In this document: one piece after another, positions 1 through 12,157 of the stretch
Layout of the letters: every line of letters begins with the position of its first letter
Numbering within the stretch: position 1 is the first letter of the stretch
Assembly (NCBI GenBank): GCA_027574665.1
Contig: CM050659.1
Location: 18,205,001-18,269,000, forward strand
DNA: 64,000 nucleotides
Direction: 5' to 3'
DNA from: Rhynochetos jubatus
Taxonomy: Eukaryota; Chordata; Aves; Eurypygiformes; Rhynochetidae
Translations under genes and position numbers: made by a program
The notes under the pieces: generated by a model
What the model was told of the DNA's origin: nothing
The model's database searches: none
Seen by the model: only the letters and a program-made list of their open reading frames with translations

Positions 1-1520
1 CGCAATCCATCATGCGGGATAATCAGGACAGCTAGAGCCAGTCTGACATAAATCCCTCAAAGGATTATGGGAAAGCTTAAGGACAGCATGGGAAAGGCGG
101 GAGCTCCCCTTGGAGCAGACGGCTCATTTCAAGAGGCAGCTCCTAGCAAGATTAAGACGCTGCAGGTCTCCCAGCGGCCAGGATGGAGGAGGGGGCCGGA
201 GCACATATACCTTTGCCTCAAGAACTGGTTCGGCAGTGGCAAAGGAGCTCCTCAGAGCTGCGGGATTAGGCAGGCAGACAGCGAGCAGGGCTCAGGGCAG
301 CGATGCTGCTGTCCGTTCATCAGGAGGAACGCGCCCAGTGACAGCCAGATCTCTGTGGCCTTTGCCAGCAGATGATGACACAAGCAAGCGCTGCCTCAGA
401 AAGGCCGGAGCCCATCCTGATTGTACGTTTTAACTTCTGAAAGCAGAGCACGGTCATCCAGCTCGCCCAGAGTGCACACACAACAAGCCTCCAGAGGCAG
501 CTACTGTTTCCTTGTCTCACCACACCACTTACCTCCGCTGCGAACAGGCAGAAATCCTCTCCACCCCTTCTAAGAGGCGGGCTGCAAGGATATTATTATT
601 TTTCAAACCAGGCAAAGCTTTAAGACTCACTATTCATTTTCACTGCTGTATCTCTCCCCAGAAGATGTGGCTTCCCAAAGCAGCGCCGCTTAGCAGAATA
701 CACGGCTTTCAGCCCAGGGCCGTTTCTCAGGAAACACTAGCCTGAAATACAGCCAAACCTCATTCTTCCTTCGAAAGATGGGCAGTTTGGGGGGAAAAAA
801 CCCAAAAAAAACCCCCCACTGAATAAAACGTGGGTAGCAAGTGGGAGGCTTTCCATAGCGGGAGAAGAGAGACTCTTATCAGCCTCTGCAAAATGGAAAC
901 AACCTTTAAAGGGCTTGAGCCACTCGCACTGGAAGCGGCATTTTGCTGGTGAAAAGTCACTTATTGAAGAGTCCCACGCTGCCTGTTTCTGAGCTGGACA
1001 GCACGCAGGGAAGCACCCAGTGGGGAAACCCAGCCTATTTCAGGGCCCAACTCTACTCCAGACTTTACAGAGAACCTCCCGCACCCACCAAGTCCGGGCA
1101 GCACCCCGGTGACGCTGGAGACACCCTTCCCACCCTGACCCCACGCACACCTGCGGCCGGTACCCGGCCCACCGGGGCCAGACAGCCCAGGCAGCCGCCC
1201 GCTCGCCCTCAGCCCGCAACGGCAGCCTCCGCCAGCATCGCTACTGATTAATCAGGGGCAATTCAGGAGCTGCAGCAGCGCCCTGAACAGGCCGGCTGGT
1301 GCGGGCAGGAAGGCTCCTTGTGCGGGAGAGGCGAGAGACATTGCCCTCCCGGTCTGAGCATCGGGGCTGAACCAGCTGGGGCTGACCCAAGCGATGCCCT
1401 GTTCTCGCATCCCACTGCGGGGAGGGAGGAAGGGAGGGGGCCGCTCCCAGCGCTGGGACCCTTCTCCTGCCTCCCCCCCCCTCCCCCGCCCCCGGCCCCA
1501 GCAGACCGGCGGCGGCTCAC
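1..1520. other. RNF128 intron 1 (part), no coding exon seen
   Basis: This is sequence downstream of RNF128 exon 1A on the minus strand. No segment resembles the next conserved RNF128 exon, which encodes the end of the PA domain and the transmembrane region, so the rest of the gene lies left of the window. Short open frames on both strands show no recognisable product. The rightmost 400 bases are GC-rich and belong to the exon 1A CpG island. Confidence 0.6.
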
Positions 1521-2680
1521 CGTGGTGGGACATGGGCAGCACCTCGTTGCCGGTGCCGCGGTAGTTGTAGATGACGGCGGCGGTGGCCCCGCGGTCGGCG
1601 GCCAGACGGATCTTGTCGGCGAAGGAGCAGCCGCCGCCGCGCTGGATGAGGGCGAGCCAGCCCGGGGGGGAGCCGCCGCCGGCGCCGGGCGGGGGGGCCC
1701 CGCTGAAGTTGGTGCGGGAGCTGCAGGCGTTGAAGGAGTCGCGGCCGTCGGGCAGCACCAGCAACCCCGCGGCCGCCCGCAACGGCGAGTCCTGCCCGTA
1801 CAGGCCGCCCTCGCTCGCCTCCCAGCCGCTCTGGTTGCGGTCCTCGCCGTCCTCCCACGACACGTTCAGCCAGGCGGTCCACACCACGGCCGCCGCCGCC
1901 CCGCGGGGACCCGGCGGTGGGGCGGCGCAGAGCAGCGCGGTCAGCGCCAGCAGCGCGGCCCCCGACGGCATCCCGGCACGGCACAGCTCGGAACGGCCCC
2001 GCTCCCGCCGCCTAAAGCCGCCGCGGCCCCGCCACCGCCCACGGGGGAGGAGCGGGGCCGCCCCCGACGCGGCACGCCCCCCCCCCCCCCGCCCCCCCCG
2101 CGGGAGCCTCGCCGGGAGAGCCCGGCCCCGCGGCAGCCCCCGGAGCCGGGAGCCTGCGGGGGTTGCCGAGCCACGGGGCGCCCGACGGTGGGTGGGGGCC
2201 ACCGGGGGTCCCCCTCGCCGGATCACCGGCCAGGGCAGGGGGTCACCACCCCAGGTGGCTTCCCCGGGGGGGACGCGGCGGGTCGCCCACCCGGATCCCC
2301 TCTCAGAAGTGATGGTTCCTCCTGACATCACCTCTCAGGGGCGGCGGGTGACCCCCCCCAGATTGTTCCCCGCGTGGTGGATCCCCCCCCCCCCCCCCCC
2401 ATCACCTCCAGACTGCCCTCCACACACAGCCTGCCCCAGTGCCCACCGCGGGCCGAGCACCGGGGGTCCCAGCAGGCTCGTGGGGACCCCCGAAAGGGCC
2501 GACCCCCCGACAGAGCCACCCCCACAGCAGCCCCCAAGCACAGCAGCCCCCCCAGCCAGTGCCGGGCCGAGGCTCACCCAGCTTCACGCCGCTAATACTC
2601 ACCGGACGCTCGAGGCGCGCGGTCAGTCCTGCCTGAGACGGGCTGTTGAGCGCGAGGTCGGCCGTGTGCACTCCCTGGCC
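1100..2680 (-). promoter_or_regulatory. RNF128: CpG island promoter around RNF128 exon 1A
   Basis: A very GC- and CpG-rich block surrounds exon 1A, typical of a bird CpG-island promoter. It contains long C tracts on the plus strand, so G tracts on the gene strand: 14 C at 2077-2090, 8 C at 2092-2099 and 18 C at 2383-2400. An ATTGG at 2692-2696, just outside, reads as a CCAAT box on the gene strand. The transcription start cannot be placed from sequence alone. The composition keeps many reading frames open here; most of those are artefacts. Confidence 0.75.
1521..1971 (-). CDS. RNF128: RNF128 (GRAIL) alternative first coding exon 1A, long isoform
   Basis: RNF128/GRAIL is a single-pass endosomal/Golgi membrane RING E3 ubiquitin ligase, known for enforcing T-cell anergy. 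This exon encodes the first 150 residues plus one base: a signal peptide (hydrophobic LLALTALLCA from about residue 7) and most of the luminal protease-associated (PA) domain. Landmarks matching the mammalian long isoform are WTAWLNVSW, GLYGQDSPL, WLALIQRGGGCSFADKI and GNEVLPMSHH. N-glycosylation sequons are visible at NVS, NQS and NFS. The ATG at 1971 was chosen because it directly precedes the signal peptide, has G at -3 and fits the family start. The same frame stays open upstream to 2331, but that extension is low-complexity GC-rich translation. The exon ends in phase 1 at a GT donor (1520-1519). The PA-domain end, transmembrane helix and RING are outside the window. Confidence 0.93.
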
Positions 2681-4040
2681 GCGGTTCTGTCATTGGACAC
2701 ACGCTATAAACCCACCACCTCAGCCAAAACTGCCTTTTTCTACTCGTTAGTTGCGTTTGCGTAGCTAATTGCTACGTGGCCTATGTAACTCGCAGCGACG
2801 GTTCCCGTTTCTGCAGTTACTCCTTGGGCAGACGGTTTGCATTCACCAGTCCCTCGCTCCGGCACGTGCACCTTTTCCAGGCTGTCCCACACCTGGCAGC
2901 GCAGCCAGTGCTCGCTGCAGACATGAGCGTGACGCGCTGTAGAGCCCAACCAGGGAATTGGGGCTGAGAAGGGAAGATGACGGGAGAAACAAGAACATTC
3001 TGAGCTCCTCTCCTCCACAGAGATGCTCTTCGGACGGAGAGGCCCTGCTCCTGCCAGATGCTTCGCGAGAATTGCCCCCCAGCACTGGCAGACACTCCCC
3101 AAATTGCCACGTGTCCCTAGGCGCAGGCTGTGTCTCGGGATGGGAGCCCATCCTTTAGACTATTCCTGTGCCCTGATTACATGGCACAAAATCAGCCGCT
3201 GCCTGCGCAGTCGCCAACAAAATCTGTGTAAACACGGAGTTAAACCCTCTCTGACACGAGTCAGCACTGCTTAGTGCTCAGCGTGGACTTTTGGCCCATC
3301 CTAAATCCACGCGGCTGATGCTGAATCCCGATGACCCACACGTCGGCGTCGAGCTACGGCGCGTGTTTTCCCTCCCGCGCAGCTGTGCTAAAGGCAGGAC
3401 AACGCAGTCCAACCCGCGCTGCACCGGCGCCCGGCCCTGCCAGCACGGCGCCTGCGGGGTTCGCAGCTCCGTAGCGCGGGGAGGTCGGCGTTTGGGTTTG
3501 CTGCTGAATTCGCAGCGTGCAGAGCGAGGCGAAAGGATTTGCTAAAGCTCAACACTGCTGAACAGGCGAAGCTTACGAAGGGAAGCCTTTTGTCCTAACC
3601 TCAACAACCCTCTCATTGTCTCATTCCACATCTAAGTAGACAAGAAATAGGTCTGTAAGCAGGGAGAGGTGGTTGTTTTGAAACCTGTTCCACGGAGGTG
3701 CAGGGAACAACTTCATACGCTGAAAACACAACCAAGCTTCACGCCATGGGCAGCAGCCAAACCGCTCGGCTTCACACGCCTCCAAAGCTTTAGGGACGCT
3801 TAGCTCCGGCATTTTCACCGAGACAAAGTTGGACCAAAGACAAAGAGTGGGACCTCCTCAGGATACAGAACTTCCTAGAGTTCTAGGGATTTTGAGCATC
3901 AGGCTTACTCACAGCCGCTTACCCTTCCGTACGTGACGGTTTGTAACAGGATGGCAGTGAAGCGGCAGCACGGGGGCTGCCCACGGGCGCTCAGGCGTCT
4001 CTGCGGCAGGCGGGCTCGGGGCTGGTGAGCTCGTTCACCG
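2681..4040. other. Intronic stretch between RNF128 exons 1B and 1A, nothing recognised
   Basis: For transcripts starting at exon 1B this is intron. For exon 1A it is upstream flank. Base composition falls from the CpG island toward ordinary levels. I see no conserved coding segment, RNA gene or repeat family. Confidence 0.5.
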
Positions 4041-4532
4041 TGTGTGCTGGTTTCGGCTGAGATAGAGTTAATTCTCTTCACAGTAGCTAGTGTGAGGCTA
4101 TGGTTGGGATTTGTGCTGGAAAGAATGGCAACGCTGATGTTTTAGTTGTTGCCAGGTAATGCTTATATTAAACCGAGGACCTTTTCCGTTTCTGATCCTG
4201 CCCCTGCGTTCCCGGCTGCTTCTCTACAAGAAGCCGGGAGGGGACAGAGCCAGGACAGCTGACCCAACCTGACCAAAGGGACGTCTCATGCCCTCAGACA
4301 TCCTGCTGAGGATATAAGCTGCTCAGGGACGGCCTATCGATCACCGGGTGGTGAGCAATTGTGCTGTGCATCACTTGTTTGTGTATATTCCTTTATCAGC
4401 AGTATTGTGATATCCTCTCCCTTTGCTGTCCTATTAAACTGTTCTTATCTCAACCCACAAGGTTTTTTCCTTTCCACCGGGGCAGGGGAGTGAGCGAGCG
4501 GCTGTGTGGTGCCTGGGGGCTAAACCACAACA
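4041..4532 (+). mobile_element. Solo LTR of an avian endogenous retrovirus
   Basis: The element begins TGTGCTGGTTTCGGCTGAGA (from 4043) and ends GGGGCTAAACCACAACA, the characteristic ends of a common bird LTR. Internal hallmarks are the GACCAAAGGGACGTCTCATG region, a TATAAGCTGC stretch, TATTAAACTGTTCTTATCTC and AGTGAGCGAGCGGCTG near the end. The outermost bases are ambiguous. Taking 4041-4530 gives an exact 5-bp flanking duplication CACCG; taking canonical TG...CA ends gives CCGTG/CCGCG. No internal gag-pol-env sequence adjoins it, so it is a solo LTR. It lies antisense to RNF128. Confidence 0.85.
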
Positions 4533-7500
4533 CCGCGGGTGAGGAACTTCTCAGGCTAGCAAAGCAAAGGACGTCAAGCATTTGTACTGGGGCAAAAAAG
4601 CGGGCCCTTGGGCTGACGGTGGCCAGTCCTTCCGAGGAAACACTGGAAGACCCCAGCACAACAGAAAAGGAGTGTGTTGTTGAGCAGCAATTAAAAATAG
4701 ACGCTGCTACTGGCAGGCCTGGAGGGACCAGGCAGGAGGAGGGCTGGTAGGGGGGTTTTACTGGTTCGTTGGGTTTGTTTCTTCCTTTACATACAAAGCT
4801 AAGACTTTGTAGTTTGGAGAAAACACGCTTTGGAGAAAGAGGCCAGACGTTGTAGGGGCTGCGGCATGTAGCACAAGCATTAACAGGTAGCACAACTTAC
4901 TGCTGCTACATTTGCCTGTGGCAGCTCTCTGAAGGTTCCTGAAATTAAAGGCACTGTAGCCCACGATGACTACAGGCGTGAGGATGATTGGGTAAGTGGC
5001 ATTAATGGGCTCCCACAAAACCAAAAGCAGAATTACGCATCAAGTAGGTCCAGCATGAAGGAATTTCTGGCACAGATCTTTATTTTTTAACCTTAAAAGA
5101 TGCGTATTATTTAAAAACTGTTTTGCTTTTCGTTTGTTCCCCATGGCTAGTGGTGGAGGCTCGGACAGGTTCAGAAAGTAGGGCATGACTTTCAAATGAA
5201 CAAGGCGAAATCCTGGGAACGCTGTCACTGCCTCCTGCAGGGACAGACCCTATCATTACCTGGGGGTTTATCTTATTTGAGTAAATATTTAAACATCTTT
5301 TTTTCAAGATTAAAAAAATAGCGTATGCTAAATACCGCTTTTTGATGTCAAGCCAGATCACTCAGGGCATTTTGCTGATGAGACATTTACGTTCATGTCC
5401 TTCAAAACTGCGTTTGTTACTTATTCAAGTACTGGATCTGTCACTGGGGGAAGCTCACAAGGACACAAGCAATCTCCGCTGGGACAAAGCGTTACAGGGG
5501 CCGGCACTGAACCCTCCAAGTGCTGCGTATGGACCTGGACCATGTCTCTGGGCCTTCCCCACTGAACAAAGAACTGGAAAGGAGAAGCACTTATAAAAAT
5601 GGAAAAAGCCGTGCAAAAGAGCACCCAAAAATGAAACCCAGGACCAAATGTCATGGGGCAAAAATCCCCCACGAATGAACGTTACCCTGAATCACAAGTT
5701 AAAGACAACAGATGTTGCATTTCCCTATCCAGAACCAGCTCGTGTCCACGACCAGCAACAGGAGGGGCTTGGGCAGGTGACTTGCTCCAGATCAGGCAAC
5801 GGTGTGGGCTAAAGCATCCCGAGTTTTTAAGCTAGCTGAAAAAAATATGAAGGTGTGAGAATGGAGGCTGTGGCCCTTTGCTGCTTTACAAAGAGGACTG
5901 GCCCATGCCGGAGGAGGCGTAGAGGCTGGAAACCTCCCCTGCCTGCAGGGCTCGGGAGATTCCAGGCGACTCTGAGGTGATCCTTGTGACTAGATGCAGA
6001 AGACACACAGAGGTTGCCAGTTCCAGCTAAGGTTCACTAGGGATCTGGGAGCTTGCTTGGCTCACACACAACTTGGAAACTCCAGCCTACAGCTCCATTC
6101 CCTGGGTGTGGAAAAACCCGTGCGTCAGGCTGCCCTGCGCGCTGGCGCCGAACACGCTCCCTCGGCTAGCCAGATGTGCGCAGGAGTCCCCGGTGCCAGG
6201 GACGCAAACATTGTTCCTCCGTATTTCTGGCACACTGGGACCAATTGTGACAATGCTACACGTGCCCTCCGCCACCCCAGAGAGTCTGGGTGAAACTGTC
6301 AGCGGAGGCAGGAGGTACGAAAGGGATGGATGCTCATGTACCGTCCAACGCTCGCATGCACTCCTCCTCCTGTCAGACACTTGCCATTTCATGGAATTAC
6401 GCATTCCATCTGTCATGTCAGAGGAAGCTGGTGGATGAAGAGAAATAAGCAGTATCTAGGAGATGCAAGCAAGTTCAAGTGAAGATAACAGCATGCCCTA
6501 GAGGTGACTACAAGGAGCCTTGAGAAAAAGAAGCATCTACGATGCCTCTGGAAAACTAAACAACCACCAAAAAAGTCACACAAGAAAGGCCAGAACTTGA
6601 CAGACAACATGCACTTTCGGTCTGTTTTAGTTGCACATGGAGCTGAAAGATGCTGCCTGTTGGTTCAGTGGTGGTCTTTATTCACTGACCGCGGAGTTTC
6701 CACGCAGGGGACTGGATCAGTGGTTTCCTTCCCCTGCAGTGGGCTGGGCAATCTCCATCCAGCCTGGGGACCGAGATTTTCCACAGAACGCGTGTAATGT
6801 CGTTGACCAGCCGAGAAGCATCAGGTGACTGGATGTCTGAACACATCCTCAGGAGCAGAACATGTTGACACTTGCCCCTTTGAGGAAGAAAGGAGCCCAA
6901 GATGTTTGCCCTTTCTGGCTTCGTTTGTGCGTATGCCCAACCTACGGGGCCGCAGGTCGGAGCTAAGCCAGCAGCACACCCCTGAGGAGCTTTGTCACCC
7001 AAGGTACAAGGGTGCCTCGGTGCCGTCAAACCTGCACACGCCTCTGTGAAAAGCCCTCGCTACGTCCATCAGGGAAAGCTTCGCAGTGACTCCTCTTCCC
7101 AAGGAGGGAACGCTCTGACCAGAGGCTTTTACGATCACACAACTGGAAAAGCTCAGCTTTGGCAGCATAATTAGGACGTCAAGCATAATTAGGACGTAGG
7201 TTGTGACAAACTTCAGTGACCCCAGCGCAGTCAGCGGGAACTTCGCCAACGGTCTCAACAGGCCAAAGACTTGGAGGCTCTCGCTCCTTCCCCCCCACCC
7301 CGGGCTGGTGACAAGCTGCGGGAGGCACCTGTCACCCCAGCAGAGGCAGCCCCAGAGCGGGGCCCGGCAGGAGAACAAGCCTTAGAGACAAGCATTCGTG
7401 GGAAAACCAGGAAGGAGGAAATCCTCCCTGGGGAGGCGTGTGAGATTTAGGGTTTCGGTGCTTGGACCCGGCTGGGGGAAGGGTGGGGGGTTGCCTGAGC

Positions 7501-10500
7501 TCCCTGTGGGCCGCCCAGCACCAGGCAGCCGTCACGGCTTGCAGCCAGGAGCGGTCGGCGTGCGCTGCCTTTCTGAGAGGGCCATGGAACGGCCTAAACC
7601 AAGGCTCAGCTCTAGAGTAAACAGTTCGGTTTAGGACATACTTTTTTCCTGCGATTCATTTTTGGCATGTGACTTCCAAGCGTGGCGGACCAGAACCGCA
7701 AAGTCGGGAGCGAGAGGCGGTGCTCCTGCCCGCCCGAGAGGACGGAGACCTGGCGGGGTGGCTTAGCGACGCCTGCCAGCGCACACGCAGCTTTCGACAT
7801 CTGCCCCTCCGCGAGGTGCGAGAAGCTGTGAACCACAGATGGATTTTTCCTCTGCGCCTTTGGCATCTTTGCTCAACTGATGCAACGACGCTCGCGGCCA
7901 CGGCCTGGGAGAACGCTGGGGAGGGGGCAGCCCGCTGCCCGCCAGCTCTCCTCCACGCGCGAAACGGACCACATTCGTAGCGAATGCTGATGTTTATAAA
8001 TCTCGTCCACTTATGTACAAATAAGATTCGCATTTCAGGTATTTTTCCTCAACATTTTCGCTCTCTGGGGGGACGCGCACAGTAATGCACTTGGATGGAG
8101 GTGATCCGCTTATGGCTCTCACCATGCACCGGAAAAAAGCATGGAAAGCAGCACTAGACTTTACCTGAAAACAGTGACTACTACAGGCAAAGCGATGGCC
8201 CATGTTAAAATATCTTCTAAATAACTTCTAAAAATAACTACGTTACAATATTTTGGATCAATTTCTAAGTGAGGTAGTAATAAATGCACCCATAAAAATG
8301 GTGGTGTAGCTTATCGCACACTTGCTGACTCCACATTTCCATGTGTAAGTGGCACAGAGACCCCTGAAATCAAAGGAACTGCTTCCACTGATTTTTGAAG
8401 GTTTAAGATTTTTTCGTTTCCTGTAAAGACCCTGTACAAACCCTTAGTTAGAAAGCCAGCTGGACTAGGGGGCAAATAGACAGGCCAGGACATCGCAATA
8501 AGAATTGTAAAAGAAACAAAAGGCTGATCCCAAAAGAGACAGTGAAAATTTGGGTCCAAAACATATTCCGAAAACCTCTGTTTGGTTGCTGCTTGGCTCA
8601 CCTCCAACATCTGAAGTTGGCTCATTTCTGGTTTGGTTATCAAAGGACGCAAGGTATGCAAGCATAGTTCTCCCTTCTGTCCTCATCCCTCCTCCTTTCC
8701 CATCCTCTCCCCGCAGATAACGTTCTCGCCTGCCTACACTAATGACCAATTTCAGCCAAACTCAGCTGAAAGCGTGGAAAATTCAGGAAGTTTCCCCTGT
8801 TTTCTAAACACCAGCAGCCAGTTAGTGGACAGAAATGCCCGTCAGTTCCTACAGGAGGGGCAGAAACTGGAGGTTCGGCCACCACGTGCCACCTTTGGAG
8901 TGCCAGCTCCTGCCCGCGTCTGCCCAGGGAGCGGCTCGCTCGGTTATCGGTTCGAGGAACAAGGAAGCAAAGGGACTCTGGAGCCTGTGGTGGGAAGAGA
9001 GGGGAATCATAGGGATGAGAAGGAGGAAAACGATACCCACGTGGCGTGAGGGGGCGTATGGGGACACAGGGACAGGTGTTAGGACAAAAATCCCACTTTG
9101 TTCGTTGCTTTGCTCACAGAACAACTCATTTACTTCCAGCACCCACTGTCCTGCTTCTGCATGTGCAGCGGTCTGGGTAGGGCCAGCAGCCAGCCCCCCT
9201 TCCCTGCAGTGCCATGGGCACAAAGGGCACACCAAGCACAGCCTGATGCTTGGGGATCTTCGAGGGAGCAAGAAAATGGGTTTGAATCGTCCCAGGTGAT
9301 AAAAGGACCCAACCCCAGCTCTTCCCGGGCGTGAGTCAGTGAGCTGAGCTCCGGGAGACAAAGGTCTCCACCACCCTGTGCTTCACCAAGAAGGACTGTC
9401 CCAAAACACAGTGAGAATCAGTACAAGAAGTGCTTAAATGCAGCTCTGAGTCTGGGCCTGAGCAATGCCCCGAACCACAGGAGCCTTCGAGGAGATCAAA
9501 ACTTAAACTCAATCTGCCTTGAGCATTTTCCTCTTAGCTATTTACACCCAGCTCCTTGCTCAGGTCAGGCCCAGGCAGTTTGAACCTTTCCTCACCGGCT
9601 TTCATCGATCCTTCCGAGGAGTTTCACAGCGGTGCCAGGGTAGAGGAGAGGAGCTGACCCCCACCAGCGCACTCTGCAACGCCCCAAGGACTCACATCGC
9701 TCATACCTGCAGCGAAGGAGTTTATCCTTACTGAATTTTGTCTGTGTGCCCATCGCCTCTGTCTCTTCCACTGGGCACCGCTGAGAGGAGGCTGGCTCCA
9801 TCGTATTTACCCCATCAGGAATTTGTACACATGGATGAGAACCGCTCCAGCCTTCCCCAGCCACACCAGCCCCAGCCTGTCCCTGCGGTGACAGCTCCCG
9901 CCGGTGATGGGCTGTGTGCCCTGCCCCTCTGGCTGCTGCCCTCCCGCATCCACACCTCTCAGCATCCGAGACCCGAGCCCACCGAGACAATTTTCTCAGG
10001 CACGGAATGGAGGATTTCAGGCTGTGCCATGAGAACAGGGGCTTCATGGGGCACCTGGACCGCTGTCGGCACAGCCACTCACTTCCCAAGGGTTAAAGAA
10101 GAGGGAAGTTCACGGCATCTGCTCTGCATGGATGTTCTTGGAAATTCATCAGTTCTCAGGTGCAGGTCCCACAGGCTGTGCAAAGCCGGGACGGGGAGCC
10201 CGGCTTTGGCTGTAGTGAATAGAGGAGGTGACTCAACGCGCCGCGAAACAGAGATGACTGAAGCTCAAGAAGCAAGGCTATTTCAGAGAGTGAAGGTGGG
10301 GAACCTGAGCAAGGTTTTATACCAGCTTTCACAACCAAGGATAAAAACACACGCCACTGTCAGCACCCAGGTTTATAACAGGCATCGTACCAACAGCTAA
10401 CAAGATCCTATCGCAAAATGCTTCTGAGATAACAAAGCCAGACTTTGAGGCTACAGAATATCCTGGAAACAATTGGAAATGCAGATCCACAACGTGTTTT

Positions 10501-11699
10501 TTTTTCCAATTATTGTCAGGATTGCTGAGCATTTCTGTTGCACAGACAATAGAAATATTTGGAAGAATATTTCAGAATACAGACAACGGAAGCGAGGTAT
10601 CTGCTCACTCCTGTTGTACAACGGCTCTGCCTGGGCACTGTTCCTCATCAGCTTCAGAGGCTCCAACCAGTAAGAGAATTCCCTTTCACTGGCTCGTCAT
10701 CAACCCCGCGGAGAAAACCTTTCAGAGCACACTCGGTATTTCAGCTGCGTTGGACTAGTATCCAGATGGCAGCAGTTATGGTGCTTTGATTTTATTTTAT
10801 GTTTTTCTTATACTCCTATCTCCACTCTCCTGTGTTCTCTTGTAAACAAACAGGATACAAAGGAAAAGGCTCCGCAGTGACAGGAGGACACAGCCCTCCC
10901 CCAGCCTGTGCCAGCCCTGCTTACAAAGCACGGCCCCAAACCCGCTGCTCCCGCCCGTGCTCCGGTGTCTGTTACTAACGGAGCCCCCGGATACCTTGAT
11001 CAAATTTGGCTATTTTTCAAAAACTTGGTAATTCCTGGAATTTCCATTTAAGTTCCAAGGAACGGTGCTGGAACAATGCCGTTACAGATGCATATTCCAT
11101 GTCCTTTCCAGAGCAAATCGCTGGAACTCCTAAGAAGAGGCGTTTTTCTCCTAGCAAAGGCCGAGTCTCTGCACCATGGGATCAATCTAACTCCATGCAA
11201 ATGAAGACCAACACCCACAGCACAACTTTCATACCGAAGCAGAGCATTTTCCCACCAGCGGTTTGAGTAATCAGGGAGGAATGGGAAAGTAGTTACCAGT
11301 ATCCTGACCTCTAACGTTTTCCATAGTAAAGCTATTAATGTATCAGCTTTATCTGACGTGGACGTGTAACAACAAACCAATACCCGGGTAAAAGTGATGA
11401 CAGGTAAAAGGAACTGCGGTAGAGGATGAGGAAGGGGAGTTTTTCTCTCTCTGTTCCTTCCCAGCAGCTTCACATCACCGACGCTTCCTGCGCCTGGACT
11501 TTGCCCAGGACAAACCATTTCGCCGCTGTAAGCCTGAGTGGGCGTTTCACCGTGCGAAATGCACACGGAATAGAGTAACAGAAAGTAAAGTTGGCTGGAG
11601 AGCTCTGCCCGCTTTATGTCGAAGCAGGAATGGGGGTGGGCGATGGGAAATTGCAGCCAAGGCCCCAAGGCCTGGTAGATAACCGAGGCGATGGGATTC
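4533..11699. other. RNF128 upstream intron, no gene recognised
   Basis: This is about 7 kb of mixed-composition DNA inside the intron that follows RNF128 exon 1B. Open frames reach 220 codons (9738-10400, plus) but show low-complexity composition and no family motifs. No conserved exon, structured RNA gene or recognisable recent transposon was found. Old diverged repeats cannot be excluded by eye. Confidence 0.5.
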
Positions 11700-11975
11700 T
11701 GTGCTGGTTTTAGTCGGGACGGAGTTCATTTCCACCACAGTAGCCGGTGTGAGGGGATGTTTTGGATCTGCCCTGAGAAGAGCGCTGATAACCTCGGTGC
11801 TTTTAGCTGTTGCTAAGGAGTGTTTGTACCATTCAAGGACTTTCTCAGCTTCTGACACTGCACCTGTATTCCCAGCAGGCTTTTTTCCTATCCAGGCAGT
11901 AGGGAGCGGCACAGCTCAGACAGCTAACCCAAACCAGCCAAAGGGGTATTGCGCTCCTCACGCTCAGTAGATAAG
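11700..11975 (+). mobile_element. Truncated avian ERV LTR (5' part)
   Basis: It starts TGTGCTGGTTTTAGTCGGGA and follows the 5' half of the same LTR type as the other copies, including CACAGTAGCCGGTGTGAGG, TTGCTAAGGAGTGTTTGTAC and AACCAGCCAAAGGGGTATTG. Similarity stops shortly after CTCAGTAGATAAG. The U3-distal/R/U5 part with the AATAAA-like and terminal AACCACGACA motifs is absent, so this copy is truncated. It is antisense to RNF128. Confidence 0.8.
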
Positions 11976-12070
11976 TGTTTTGCCCTCACCGTGTTTAACA
12001 CACGTGACTACTGCACTGATTGATAAACCCTCTTTGCCACCACATGGACTGCAATAACCACTTCAGTCCT

Positions 12071-12157
12071 ATAGGAAATATATTTTTATTTCCTATTAAA
12101 AATATATATTTTATATAAAAATATATATATATAAAAATATATTTTTAATAGGAAATA
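12071..12157. repeat. AT-rich palindrome / nested inverted repeat
   Basis: Two overlapping inverted repeats share a core. A smaller one (12071-12096) pairs ATAGGAAATA with TATTTCCTAT. A larger one pairs an arm beginning TATTTCCTATTAAAAATATA (from 12087) with an arm ending ATTTTTAATAGGAAATA (to 12157), separated by a short TA-rich loop. Arms are about 30 bases and nearly perfect. Such AT palindromes can extrude as cruciforms. It could be a remnant of a small inverted-repeat element, but no terminal duplication is obvious. Confidence 0.8.

Noticed and set aside
1972-2331. In-frame upstream extension of RNF128 exon 1A with an earlier ATG
   Set aside because: The extra 120 codons are low-complexity translation of a CpG island, and they would bury the signal peptide that starts at the 1971 ATG.
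1318-2764. Long plus-strand open frames (335 and 397 codons) across the RNF128 CpG island
   Set aside because: They are antisense to a well-supported exon and rich in Pro/Arg/Gly/Ala, as expected when GC-rich DNA lacks stop codons.
4361-4750. 129-codon open frame
   Set aside because: It starts inside the LTR and runs into flanking DNA, so it is not a retroviral or host gene.
9738-10400. 220-codon plus-strand open frame in the RNF128 intron
   Set aside because: It has no recognisable motifs, no splice context and unremarkable composition; a chance frame is the simplest reading.
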